Assembly (NCBI GenBank): GCA_025464585.1
Contig: JAODGL010000190.1
Location: forward strand, 1,213 to 7,353
Reading direction: 5' to 3'
DNA from: Methanosarcinales archaeon
Lineage (GTDB): Archaea > Halobacteriota > Syntropharchaeia > Alkanophagales > Methanospirareceae
DNA: 6,141 bases
The position numbers and the translations under genes were made by a program. The notes below the pieces were generated by a model. It saw only the letters and a list, made by a program, of their open reading frames with translations. It had not been told where the DNA came from and did not search any database. The stretch's first letter is position 1, and every line of letters begins with the position of its first letter. Below are positions 1-4,956 of the stretch, piece by piece.

Positions 1-28
1 CGGTTTTGAGACCGCTCTTCCCACACAT
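1..28 (-). CDS. 5' end of an unidentified gene (partial, runs off the left edge)
   Basis: Only the first nine codons are visible, reading MCGKSGLKT. The case for a real start is its position. An ATG lies 15 bases after the stop codon of the upstream minus-strand regulator, and an AAGGAG ribosome binding site (bases 39-44, minus strand) sits 10 bases before it, overlapping that stop codon. This is typical of the second gene of an operon. Nothing can be said about function from nine residues. A partner of the ribbon-helix-helix regulator, such as a toxin, is conceivable but not shown. Confidence 0.4.
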
Positions 29-43
29 CTTATCTTCTCTCCT

Positions 44-358
44 TCAATCCGGTTCGACATAACCATCCTCCCAAAGTTCCTTAAGAATATCGTTGACGAA
101 AGTCAAATCGAGTCTCAAGGCATCCGCTATCTCATCCGCCCACACTCTCTCCTTCCCCTTTATGAAATCGATGATTTCTTTCCTCGCCTGTTCCTTAGGA
201 ATATCTCTAAGTTCAACGACTTCCACACCTTTCAACTCCGTTGCAAAGAATCTGATTGCTTCCCTTACCGCTTCAGCCCTGGATACCTTGAGCTTTTCTG
301 TGATGCGCTTCAGCTCTTCTTTCACTTCCGTTAAGTCAACGGGATATACATATTGCAT
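44..358 (-). CDS. Small DNA-binding regulator, ribbon-helix-helix plus winged-helix
   Basis: This 104-residue soluble protein is probably a transcriptional regulator or antitoxin-like DNA-binding protein. Residues 5-41 fit a ribbon-helix-helix (CopG/Arc-like) fold: a short strand (YPVDLT), a charged helix (about 11-23), then a turn and a second helix beginning SRAEAVREAIRFF. Residues 57-102 look like a small winged helix, with an initial helix (EQARKEIIDFIKG), a helix-turn-helix pair (about 72-83 and 86-97) and a terminal DGYVEPD strand. RHH proteins act as dimers. The start is supported by a TATA element centred about 26 bases upstream with no Shine-Dalgarno sequence, which implies a leaderless transcript. 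A second gene begins right behind it, so the two probably form an operon. Target and partner are unknown; the fold is inferred from sequence pattern only. Confidence 0.8.
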   Translation of the reverse strand: MQYVYPVDLTEVKEELKRITEKLKVSRAEAVREAIRFFATELKGVEVVELRDIPKEQARKEIIDFIKGKERVWADEIADALRLDLTFVNDILKELWEDGYVEPD

Positions 359-380
359 AATTATAAGTCTTATAGGGTTG

Positions 381-388
381 TATATAAA
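381..388 (-). promoter_or_regulatory. TATA box of the RHH regulator gene
   Basis: On the minus strand these bases read TTTATATA, a good archaeal TATA element. Its centre is about 26 bases before the ATG at 358, so transcription should begin at or within a few bases of the start codon. No ribosome binding site lies between, consistent with a leaderless mRNA. Confidence 0.6.
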
Positions 389-431
389 TAAATATAATAT
401 AAAATTATGCTGAGAAAAGAGGTGATTAAAA

Positions 432-746
432 TTAACTATTTCTTTTTGTAGCTACCGAAAAGACATTATTTTGAAAAGAGATGTCGAAGTTCTCGTTCCC
501 AATCTCTATTTTGAATTCAACTATTTTTCCTGCTTCCATCTCCTTTTCAATATTTTTAAAAATGTCATTTAATAATTTAAGGATTTTACCGGGCTCAGGT
601 GTATATGTGGCACCGCTTGTAACAATCTTCTTGATCAAAAAGGGAGCACAACCCTCGGTTCTTATAGCCTTTCTGTTTGTCCAGAAAAAGCACCATAGCA
701 ATTTTCGTTTCACTCCCATATCATTATCAATTATCATTGATTTCAT
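432..746 (-). CDS. Hypothetical protein, 104 residues
   Basis: I do not recognise this protein. It is soluble and mixed in charge. The N-terminal third holds an aromatic patch (LLWCFFWTNRKAIRTEGC, about residues 16-33). It is followed by a proline-containing turn (TYTPEPGK, 47-54), an amphipathic helix (ILKLLNDIFKNIEKEMEAG, 55-73) and strand-like segments (KIVEFKIEIG, FDISFQ). There is no signal peptide or membrane helix. The minus reading is preferred over the overlapping plus frame because it has helical periodicity and a TATA element (CTTTATATA, minus strand) about 24 bases before the ATG, the same leaderless arrangement as the regulator downstream. A later start at Met10 is possible. It is probably transcribed separately from the RHH gene, which has its own TATA box. 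Confidence 0.55.
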   Translation of the reverse strand: MKSMIIDNDMGVKRKLLWCFFWTNRKAIRTEGCAPFLIKKIVTSGATYTPEPGKILKLLNDIFKNIEKEMEAGKIVEFKIEIGNENFDISFQNNVFSVATKRNS

Positions 747-765
747 CGTTTGCTTATTGTCATTG

Positions 766-774
766 TATATAAAG
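766..774 (-). promoter_or_regulatory. TATA box of the 104-residue hypothetical gene
   Basis: The minus strand reads CTTTATATA here, centred about 24 bases before the ATG at 746, implying a leaderless transcript. A second AT-rich element (TTTATAAAA on the plus strand, 781-789) lies next to it and could instead serve rightward transcription. Confidence 0.5.
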
Positions 775-826
775 CAGGTATTTATAAAACTAATTTTTTC
801 AGGTTTTTGAGGGAAAATATATCAGC

Positions 827-876
827 CCCCCTTCTAATTTAGAGATAGCTGGTGTTAAAGCCATCTTAGGAGGGGG
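827..876 (+). promoter_or_regulatory. Candidate structured RNA leader hiding a Shine-Dalgarno sequence
   Basis: Bases 827-837 pair with 866-876 in an 11-bp stem: CCCCCTTCTAA against TTAGGAGGGGG, with one G-U pair at 833/870. Inside the loop, 850-853 pair with 860-863 (again one G-U), and 844-845 can pair with 864-865. Both non-Watson-Crick pairs are G-U only if the RNA is read from the plus strand; the minus transcript would have A-C mismatches. The right arm contains a perfect AGGAGG (868-873) five bases before an ATG at 879, so the fold would block translation initiation. TTTATAAAA at 781-789 is a plausible promoter element for this RNA. The function and any ligand are unknown, and leaderward conservation could not be tested. 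Alternatively the repeat is a terminator or an element end. Confidence 0.4.
868..873 (+). promoter_or_regulatory. Ribosome binding site AGGAGG of the short plus ORF
   Basis: AGGAGG is followed by five bases and then ATG at 879. A GTG codon at 876-878 directly precedes the ATG in the same frame, but the spacing favours the ATG. This is the best Shine-Dalgarno sequence in the window, and it lies inside the right arm of the predicted hairpin. Confidence 0.5.
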
Positions 877-878
877 TG

Positions 879-1061
879 ATGAGCAAAGTCAAAGACCTGC
901 TGGCGTTCTTGAGGAAGAACCAATTCTGGAAATGCATAATCTGTGGCTTCCGTCGTCGTCCTTGTATCGCAGGCTTACCGACTTCTTATACGCATGAATC
1001 TTCGCATATCCTCCCTTTGCTCGTTTTATACGCACAATTTGCCAATCCTTTATATCCTTGA
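879..1061 (+). CDS. Short ORF behind a strong ribosome binding site, possibly a truncated gene
   Basis: The ORF encodes 60 residues. The first 23 (MSKVKDLLAFLRKNQFWKC and on) look like a genuine N terminus: a basic amphipathic helix followed by a CxxC pair (KCIICG, residues 19-22) and a further Cys at 29. After about residue 30 the composition stops resembling a protein, and the DNA is antisense to the convincing part of the 61-residue minus ORF. One reading is that this is the 5' stub of a gene whose remainder was lost, joined to the minus ORF by a rearrangement. Another is that it is a real short leader or small protein controlled by the hairpin. The excellent ribosome binding site is the main support. 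No family is recognised. Confidence 0.3.
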   Translation: MSKVKDLLAFLRKNQFWKCIICGFRRRPCIAGLPTSYTHESSHILPLLVLYAQFANPLYP

Positions 1062-1074
1062 CTTCCTCGAACAT
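889..1074 (-). CDS. Hypothetical protein, 61 residues, perhaps truncated at its C terminus
   Basis: This lies 22 bases downstream of porD on the same strand, so it may be the last gene of that operon. Residues 1-52 look protein-like: a basic N-terminal region (FEEVKDIKDWQIVRIKRAKG), then strand-like segments (YAKIHAYKKSVSLRYKDDDGSH). The last nine residues (SSSRTPAGL) are low complexity and overlap the beginning of the plus ORF with the strong ribosome binding site, which suggests the natural end has been replaced. It is not PorA or PorB, which would be expected at this position in a porCDAB operon. I do not recognise the family. No good ribosome binding site is seen at normal spacing before the ATG; a GGAAAGG lies about 15 bases away. 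Confidence 0.45.
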   Translation of the reverse strand: MFEEVKDIKDWQIVRIKRAKGGYAKIHAYKKSVSLRYKDDDGSHRLCISRIGSSSRTPAGL

Positions 1075-1096
1075 TTTCTATTTCATGACCCTTTCC

Positions 1097-1387
1097 TCAT
1101 TCCTCCACTTCCTCAACCATTGTTATTACGCCTCTCGGGCACTCGTGTGCGCAGATTCCGCATCCCTTGCAATAATACAAGTCGGCTTCAAAAAAACCAT
1201 CTTCAGTCTCCTCAATGCACGCCTCCGGGCAGTAGATATAACATATCCCGCATTTTATGCACCGCTCATTCTCTCGCACTGGTCTCTCCGAGCGCCAATC
1301 ACCTGTTTTATACGCCGATGCACTTCCAGGCTCTGTAACCACAGCACCGATTTCCAAATCTTTCCAGCCTATTTTTTCTACACTCAT
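1097..1387 (-). CDS. porD: Pyruvate:ferredoxin oxidoreductase, delta (ferredoxin-like) subunit
   Basis: This 96-residue iron-sulfur subunit carries electrons between the catalytic thiamine-diphosphate subunits of pyruvate synthase/ferredoxin oxidoreductase and external ferredoxin, in the cytoplasm. Residues 43-53 (CIKCGICYIYC) and 73-83 (CKGCGICAHEC) are two CxxCxxCxxxCP motifs that each contribute to a [4Fe-4S] cluster. The segment between them has the family's CPEAC form and a predicted turn. The N-terminal region (VVTEPGSASAYKTGDWRSERPV) is typical of PorD and separates it from plain 2[4Fe-4S] ferredoxins. Length is normal for the family. The ATG is two bases after the porC stop codon, so the genes are co-transcribed and probably translationally coupled. 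VorD or another 2-oxoacid delta subunit is a less likely alternative. The catalytic partners PorA and PorB are not in this window. Confidence 0.93.
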   Translation of the reverse strand: MSVEKIGWKDLEIGAVVTEPGSASAYKTGDWRSERPVRENERCIKCGICYIYCPEACIEETEDGFFEADLYYCKGCGICAHECPRGVITMVEEVEE

Positions 1388-1389
1388 TT

Positions 1390-1935
1390 TTAGCTCACCA
1401 CCGTTTCTTCATACGCTTTTCTCATCGCATCAATGTTCTTCGCCGCGACTTTTCCAAAACGTTCCCTCATCGGTTCCTCTAAGGATTCCAATTTAACTAT
1501 TCCCGTAGCTTTCACCAGCGCTCCTATCATTGTCGTATTGACAATGGGCAAGCCTAAAACCGACCTCGCGATGCTCATCGCATCAACCGAAGCCAATTTA
1601 TTTGCCACTATTTCTGATTTTATCTTTTCATGCGATTTCACCGTATTGACTATCGCTATTCCATCCTTTTTAAGCCTTGAAACAACACCGCCAACTTGTA
1701 GCAAACCCGGGTCTAGCACGACTAACACGTCTGGCTCCTCTACTTCAGCCCTAACTTTTATTCGCTCTGCCTCGTTTATTCGCAGGAACGCGAGAACTGG
1801 CGCTCCTCTCCTCTCAGGACCAAAAAAAGGCATTGATTGCGCATGTTTACCCTCTGAAATGGCTGCATGTGCGACTAATTCCGCTAATGTTACTCCTCCT
1901 TGCCCTCCTCTCCCATATATACATATTTCGATCAT
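1390..1935 (-). CDS. porC: Pyruvate:ferredoxin oxidoreductase, gamma subunit
   Basis: This is the gamma subunit of 2-oxoacid:ferredoxin oxidoreductase. With PorA, PorB and PorD it interconverts pyruvate plus CoA with acetyl-CoA, CO2 and reduced ferredoxin; in autotrophic archaea it mainly makes pyruvate. The 181 residues match the usual length. Diagnostic motifs are the N-terminal GRGGQGG (8-14), the FFGPERRGAPV segment (37-47), the DVLVVLDPGLL strand-loop (69-79) and NTTMIGALVKATG (133-145). The protein is soluble. The ATG at 1935 has a GGAAGG ribosome binding site five bases upstream, and a TATA-like element lies about 40 bases upstream, so the operon probably has its own promoter in the 81-base gap behind pckG. 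Specificity for pyruvate rather than another 2-oxoacid is inferred from the PorD-type neighbour. Confidence 0.93.
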   Translation of the reverse strand: MIEICIYGRGGQGGVTLAELVAHAAISEGKHAQSMPFFGPERRGAPVLAFLRINEAERIKVRAEVEEPDVLVVLDPGLLQVGGVVSRLKKDGIAIVNTVKSHEKIKSEIVANKLASVDAMSIARSVLGLPIVNTTMIGALVKATGIVKLESLEEPMRERFGKVAAKNIDAMRKAYEETVVS

Positions 1936-1940
1936 TTTAT

Positions 1941-1979
1941 CCTTCCTTTTTCATTCATTTGTGCCATTCCTTTTTATAA
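1941..1979 (-). promoter_or_regulatory. Probable por promoter and ribosome binding site
   Basis: On the minus strand a TTATAAAA element (about 1972-1979) is followed by GGAAGG (1941-1946), five bases before the porC ATG. A start about 25 bases past the TATA element would give a short leader containing the ribosome binding site. Read-through from pckG is also possible, since I see no clear terminator between the two genes. Confidence 0.45.
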
Positions 1980-2016
1980 CCCCTCAGATTACACATCGTA
2001 TATCCTGTATCCTGCA

Positions 2017-3900
2017 TCATTTTCCTGTTAACGGCGGTATATAATCCCCGTATTTCTCTCTTGCCCTATATAATCTTTGCCTTTGCTCTTCCAGTACTTC
2101 AAACAATATTTGTGGTGTATCCGGAACTTTTGTCTTGTAGAACTCTATTACACGCTCGATCTTGGCTAAATTCTCTGCAACTCTTAACGTGAATTGCTGG
2201 CGATAGTCCTTCTCTGGATACGCTTTATCGAGCACCTCCCGGAACAGCCGCTTAAGGTCTTCATATTTTGGTATGAGTCCCGTAGGTGTTTTTATTGCCT
2301 CAACTTCGTGATGAGAACGCAGTTCCATCCATTTTAGCCACACTGCCTTATCTGTTTTATCATTCATGAAATTTCCATCCGCATCTTTTAGAAAGTAATT
2401 CACAGAGAATATAGGTGGTTGATTCCTCAATTTAGCTCCAAAGTTCAAGTGATTCTCTATATATCGCCCGATAGGTATTGAAAGGAAATCTAAGTTAGAC
2501 ATAGGATTAATCTTTCGCACTCCCTCTTTTCCCAATGTTGCGGCTGTTGTTTCCGACTCCAGTGCGGCGCCCATGGTGATAACACCATGCACCCAGTCAA
2601 AGGATTCCTCAACCGGCACTTTTGTGTCTGAATCTCTCCCACCATAGATTATCCCCCCTATCGCAACACCTTCAGGATTGTCAATCTCCGGATCTAAATT
2701 CTCTATGAGTCGCAGGTCAAGTGTAAACCGGGCATTGGGATGCGAAGGTGATAGTTCGTTACCCTCTTCATCCCTCTTCCCCGGTGTCCATTCACCTGAA
2801 TGATGAAAACCTTTTGGGGGCTGGGCTTCATTCTTACCAATCCAATAGACGCTTTTTTCTTCTGTAACCAGTACATTTGAAAATATAATCTCACCCGGAC
2901 TGTGGAGTGCCTTCCATATAAGAGGGTCGTCCTCGGAGTTCACGCCCTGTATTACTCCAAATATCCCCTTCTCCGGGTTCACTCCACGCATTACCCCGCC
3001 CTTATTCTTGAAGTAAGCTATATCATCTCCAATGATGGTTTCCCCTTTTATCATGGAGGTGGAAGTCTTTCCGCAGAGTGAAGGGAACGCACCTGCAAAA
3101 TAAGTTACCCGCGCAGATGGACCATGCACACCCATGATAAACATGTGCTCGGTTAGCCAGCCTTCCTTCGACGCACGGTTTATCGCCGGGCGCATTGCTA
3201 ACTTCTTGAGTCCTATGGTGTTGCCCCCATATTGGGTATTCACACTATATACCGTTTCATCCTCAAGGTCAATATACACCCGGCGTTTATCAATATTCAC
3301 GGAGGTCTTTCTCTCGTCCAGCTCTCCCGCAGAATGCACAAACTTGAAGAACTTCGCATCACGACCCAATCTTACAAACTCGCTATACCCCTGTCTATAC
3401 AATAAGTGTTCTGAATGAGCTACATAGCCTGAATCGGTTAGTTGAACCGCGGGTATTGAGAATTGCGAATTGCACGGTCCCAAACAGAAGAGAAGCACGT
3501 ACAACTGGTGTCCCTGCATGATGTCTTGCATGATGTCATGAATTTCTTTGAGTCCTTCCTCCCTATCTATCACATTCATATTAGCACCCAAATCAACACC
3601 CGGCGGTAGAAGGAACTTAGTATTCTTTTTATCCCTTGCCTGGTCGTAATAGCCGTCGAAATGAACCGTATGACCCTCCATGGCAAGTTCCATCTCCTCT
3701 CCAGCCTTTATCGCTTCTTGTCTGATGTACTGGATGTCTTCTGGTGAATCAGTGCAGACAAAAATTGTATCTGGATTGCAAAGCTCAACGTACTTAGCGA
3801 TAAATTGATGAAGCTCGGGATTATCTATCCTGATAAGTTTCTGTTGGTTCTCCACCCCCAATCTCGCTTTTAGCATCTCCATTATTTCTTTATCTTCCAT
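2017..3900 (-). CDS. pckG: Phosphoenolpyruvate carboxykinase (GTP)
   Basis: This cytoplasmic enzyme converts oxaloacetate and GTP to PEP, CO2 and GDP, the committed link into gluconeogenesis; in some archaea it can run in the anaplerotic direction. The 627 residues match full-length GTP-type enzymes. Visible motifs, in order, are the substrate-binding YGGN and KK pair (224-227, 232-233, the second Lys being the likely metal ligand), EGWLTEHM with the metal-ligand His252, the P-loop-like AFPSLCGKTSTSM (271-283) with the family's hyper-reactive Cys276, the GDDIAYFK metal site (291-298), NPEKGIFGV (308-316), HPNARF (387-392) and the nucleotide-binding FDWVHGV/ESETTAA region (434-453). The ATG has a GAGGAAGG ribosome binding site. 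The gene is divergent from a decayed Lrp-type regulator gene, which hints at control by an Lrp/AsnC protein. No truncation or frameshift is seen. Confidence 0.96.
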   Translation of the reverse strand: MEDKEIMEMLKARLGVENQQKLIRIDNPELHQFIAKYVELCNPDTIFVCTDSPEDIQYIRQEAIKAGEEMELAMEGHTVHFDGYYDQARDKKNTKFLLPPGVDLGANMNVIDREEGLKEIHDIMQDIMQGHQLYVLLFCLGPCNSQFSIPAVQLTDSGYVAHSEHLLYRQGYSEFVRLGRDAKFFKFVHSAGELDERKTSVNIDKRRVYIDLEDETVYSVNTQYGGNTIGLKKLAMRPAINRASKEGWLTEHMFIMGVHGPSARVTYFAGAFPSLCGKTSTSMIKGETIIGDDIAYFKNKGGVMRGVNPEKGIFGVIQGVNSEDDPLIWKALHSPGEIIFSNVLVTEEKSVYWIGKNEAQPPKGFHHSGEWTPGKRDEEGNELSPSHPNARFTLDLRLIENLDPEIDNPEGVAIGGIIYGGRDSDTKVPVEESFDWVHGVITMGAALESETTAATLGKEGVRKINPMSNLDFLSIPIGRYIENHLNFGAKLRNQPPIFSVNYFLKDADGNFMNDKTDKAVWLKWMELRSHHEVEAIKTPTGLIPKYEDLKRLFREVLDKAYPEKDYRQQFTLRVAENLAKIERVIEFYKTKVPDTPQILFEVLEEQRQRLYRAREKYGDYIPPLTGK

Positions 3901-3962
3901 CTTTTATCCTTCCTCTTTTTTTCCTCTTTCGCTTTCATCTCCATAAACATAAACCAAAAAAG

Positions 3963-3989
3963 CTATATATTATAATCACTTTATAAAGT
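3963..3989 (-). promoter_or_regulatory. pckG promoter region with a palindromic TATA element
   Basis: Two TATA-like elements lie upstream of pckG: TATAATATATAG (minus strand, about 3963-3974) and the perfect 12-bp palindrome ACTTTATAAAGT at 3978-3989. A start about 25 bases beyond either would give a 40-60 base leader that includes the GAGGAAGG ribosome binding site. Because it is a palindrome, ACTTTATAAAGT could serve both directions; its other side faces the decayed Lrp copy. Which TATA is used cannot be told from sequence. Confidence 0.45.
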
Positions 3990-4014
3990 TTTCGGTATTT
4001 AATTTTTACAAACG

Positions 4015-4138
4015 ATGGGAATGTAAGCGAAGAAAGAGGACAAATGTATCTTGAGGGCTTGAGAACAAGAGGCTTTCTTATTCAGAGCTGGATAGAAGGT
4101 GCGGGATAAGCTCGGATCCTCCTTCAGGGCTTATGTTT
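4015..4138 (+). pseudogene. Decayed copy of the Lrp/AsnC regulator gene
   Basis: These bases align with the first 214 bases of the intact Lrp-type gene at 4466, at roughly 80-85% identity by eye over about 120 positions. Relative to the intact copy, codon 4 is TAA instead of CAA. Five bases are missing after the shared ATCTTGA. A block of 85 bases is absent exactly between two GATAAG repeats (4561-4566 and 4646-4651 in the intact gene; one copy at 4105-4110 here). After that deletion the reading resumes as DKLGSSFRAYVL against DKLGFSFRAYVL. Similarity stops at about 4138, where the stop codon of the opposite-strand remnant begins. The upstream 20 bases also look similar, though they are AT-rich. 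No protein is made. The copy implies a duplication followed by decay. Confidence 0.85.
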
Positions 4139-4443
4139 TATCCTGCTCTCCATATCCTCACAACAAATTCCCCGTCCCTCTCTTCAAATTCCGGCTCTTT
4201 ACCGGTATGCTCTTTCAGAAGCCGAATCATCCTAACCACGCCAGTCCCTATTTGTGTCATATATCCCATCTTTGCGAGATATGATACAATGAGTGGATTT
4301 CGCTCCGAATGAACGCCTAATTTTATATTCGCAAGCGTTACCAGGTTTGGCAATTTCCCGGGACTTATAACCTCTATTCGGTCATCAAACTGTTTTTCTT
4401 CTTCTTTACTTTTGCCAATTATTTTTATATAATCTTTCCCTTT
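4138..4443 (-). pseudogene. C-terminal remnant of an AlbA_2/HATPase_c_4-type regulator
   Basis: The minus frame is open from a TAA at 4444-4446 to a TAA at 4138-4140. It has no ATG; the only possible start inside the similarity is TTG at 4353. From about 4392 it reads FDDRIEVISPGKLPN, then ERNPLIVSYLAKMGYMTQIGTGVVRMIRLLKEH (in two parts) and EPEFEERDGEFVVRI. This is the C-terminal signature of the HATPase_c_4 (RecG-C-like) domain found in AlbA_2-type putative transcriptional regulators. Such proteins are usually several hundred residues long, so the AlbA_2 domain and most of the ATPase-like domain are missing. The upstream part (GKDYIKIIGKSKEEEKQ) does not fit the domain and may be junction sequence. 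The remnant lies between the decayed and the intact Lrp genes, and its left end coincides with the end of Lrp similarity. Confidence 0.75.
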
Positions 4444-4449
4444 TTATAT
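4424..4449 (+). promoter_or_regulatory. Probable promoter of the intact Lrp/AsnC gene
   Basis: TTTATATAA at 4424-4432 and TTTATAT at 4443-4449 are TATA candidates. The first would place the transcription start about 10-12 bases before the ATG at 4466, the second at the ATG itself. No Shine-Dalgarno sequence is present, so the mRNA is leaderless or nearly so. The promoter overlaps the 5' end of the opposite-strand remnant. Confidence 0.5.
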
Positions 4450-4465
4450 TTTTATTTTACAACTG

Positions 4466-4942
4466 ATGGAAATCCAACTGAAGAAGAAGGACAAATGTAT
4501 CTTGACTGCGCTGCTTGAGAACGGGCGGCTTTCCTATTCAGAGCTGGGCAGAAGGTGTGGGATAAGTCGGCAAGTAGCTTTTGAGCGCGTAAAAAAGCTG
4601 TCTGAGGAAGGTGTGGCAAAGGGTTTCTCAGTACGTTTGGATGCAGATAAGCTTGGTTTCTCCTTTAGGGCTTATGTTCTGCTCATTGCGAAGCCGGAAG
4701 AGAAATTGAGGAATGAACTCGCGGAGTTCTTGAAGAACAGTAAAAACGTAAGGAAAATTCAACTTCTCTTTGGCAGGTTTGACTTCTTTTTAGAGCTTCT
4801 TTTCAGGGATAAGGAAGAGCTGACTGAATTCTTAAAAACAATGCAGTCTTTTGGCGTTGTTGAGAGAACGGAGACGTTTATCGTATATCAAACGATAAAG
4901 GACAAACCAGAAGACCCTTTTTTGGCGTGTTTACGCGAGTAA
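4466..4942 (+). CDS. Lrp/AsnC-family transcriptional regulator
   Basis: This 158-residue DNA-binding protein has normal Lrp/AsnC length and layout. Residues 8-55 form the N-terminal winged helix-turn-helix (CILTALLENGRLSYSELG, then RRCGISRQVAFERVKKLSEEGV with the recognition helix at about 35-46). Residues 66-143 form the RAM ligand-binding and oligomerisation domain, with the family's GRFDFFLELLFRDKEELTEFL (103-123) and a closing TETFIVYQTIK strand (136-145). Such proteins assemble as dimers to octamers and often sense amino acids or other small metabolites; the ligand here is unknown. The start is supported by TATA elements and by alignment with the decayed copy, which shares the same ATG. 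The gene converges on the next gene with only 14 bases between stop codons. The decayed copy faces pckG, so pckG and autoregulation are the first candidate targets. That is inference from position. Confidence 0.9.
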   Translation: MEIQLKKKDKCILTALLENGRLSYSELGRRCGISRQVAFERVKKLSEEGVAKGFSVRLDADKLGFSFRAYVLLIAKPEEKLRNELAEFLKNSKNVRKIQLLFGRFDFFLELLFRDKEELTEFLKTMQSFGVVERTETFIVYQTIKDKPEDPFLACLRE

Positions 4943-4956
4943 GCTTCGTACGACAA

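Noticed and set aside
93..413. Plus-strand open frame opposite the RHH regulator
   Set aside because: It is Ser/Leu/Phe-rich with no domain pattern and lies antisense to a convincing regulator with a TATA box.
481..810. 109-codon plus-strand frame opposite the hypothetical gene
   Set aside because: Its hydrophobic, Phe/Ile/Ser-rich composition is typical of the antisense of a Lys/Glu-rich gene. The minus frame has helix-like charge patterning and a well-placed TATA element.
876..882. GTGATGA resembling the C box of a C/D-box guide RNA
   Set aside because: No CTGA D box follows at the 50-60 base spacing of archaeal C/D RNAs. The motif is better explained as GTG/ATG start codons after a ribosome binding site.
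2001..2014. TATCCTG repeated twice in tandem between pckG and porC
   Set aside because: Only two 7-base units are present in a short AT-rich gap, with no symmetry and no link to a promoter element; it is probably chance or a small duplication.
1058..2044. Several plus-strand frames across porD and porC
   Set aside because: These are antisense to two genes identified by clear family motifs and have no independent support.
4099..4284. 61-codon plus-strand frame starting DKLGSSFRAYVL after a few residues
   Set aside because: Its first part is the end of the decayed Lrp copy, and the rest is antisense to the HATPase_c_4-like remnant; it is not a gene.
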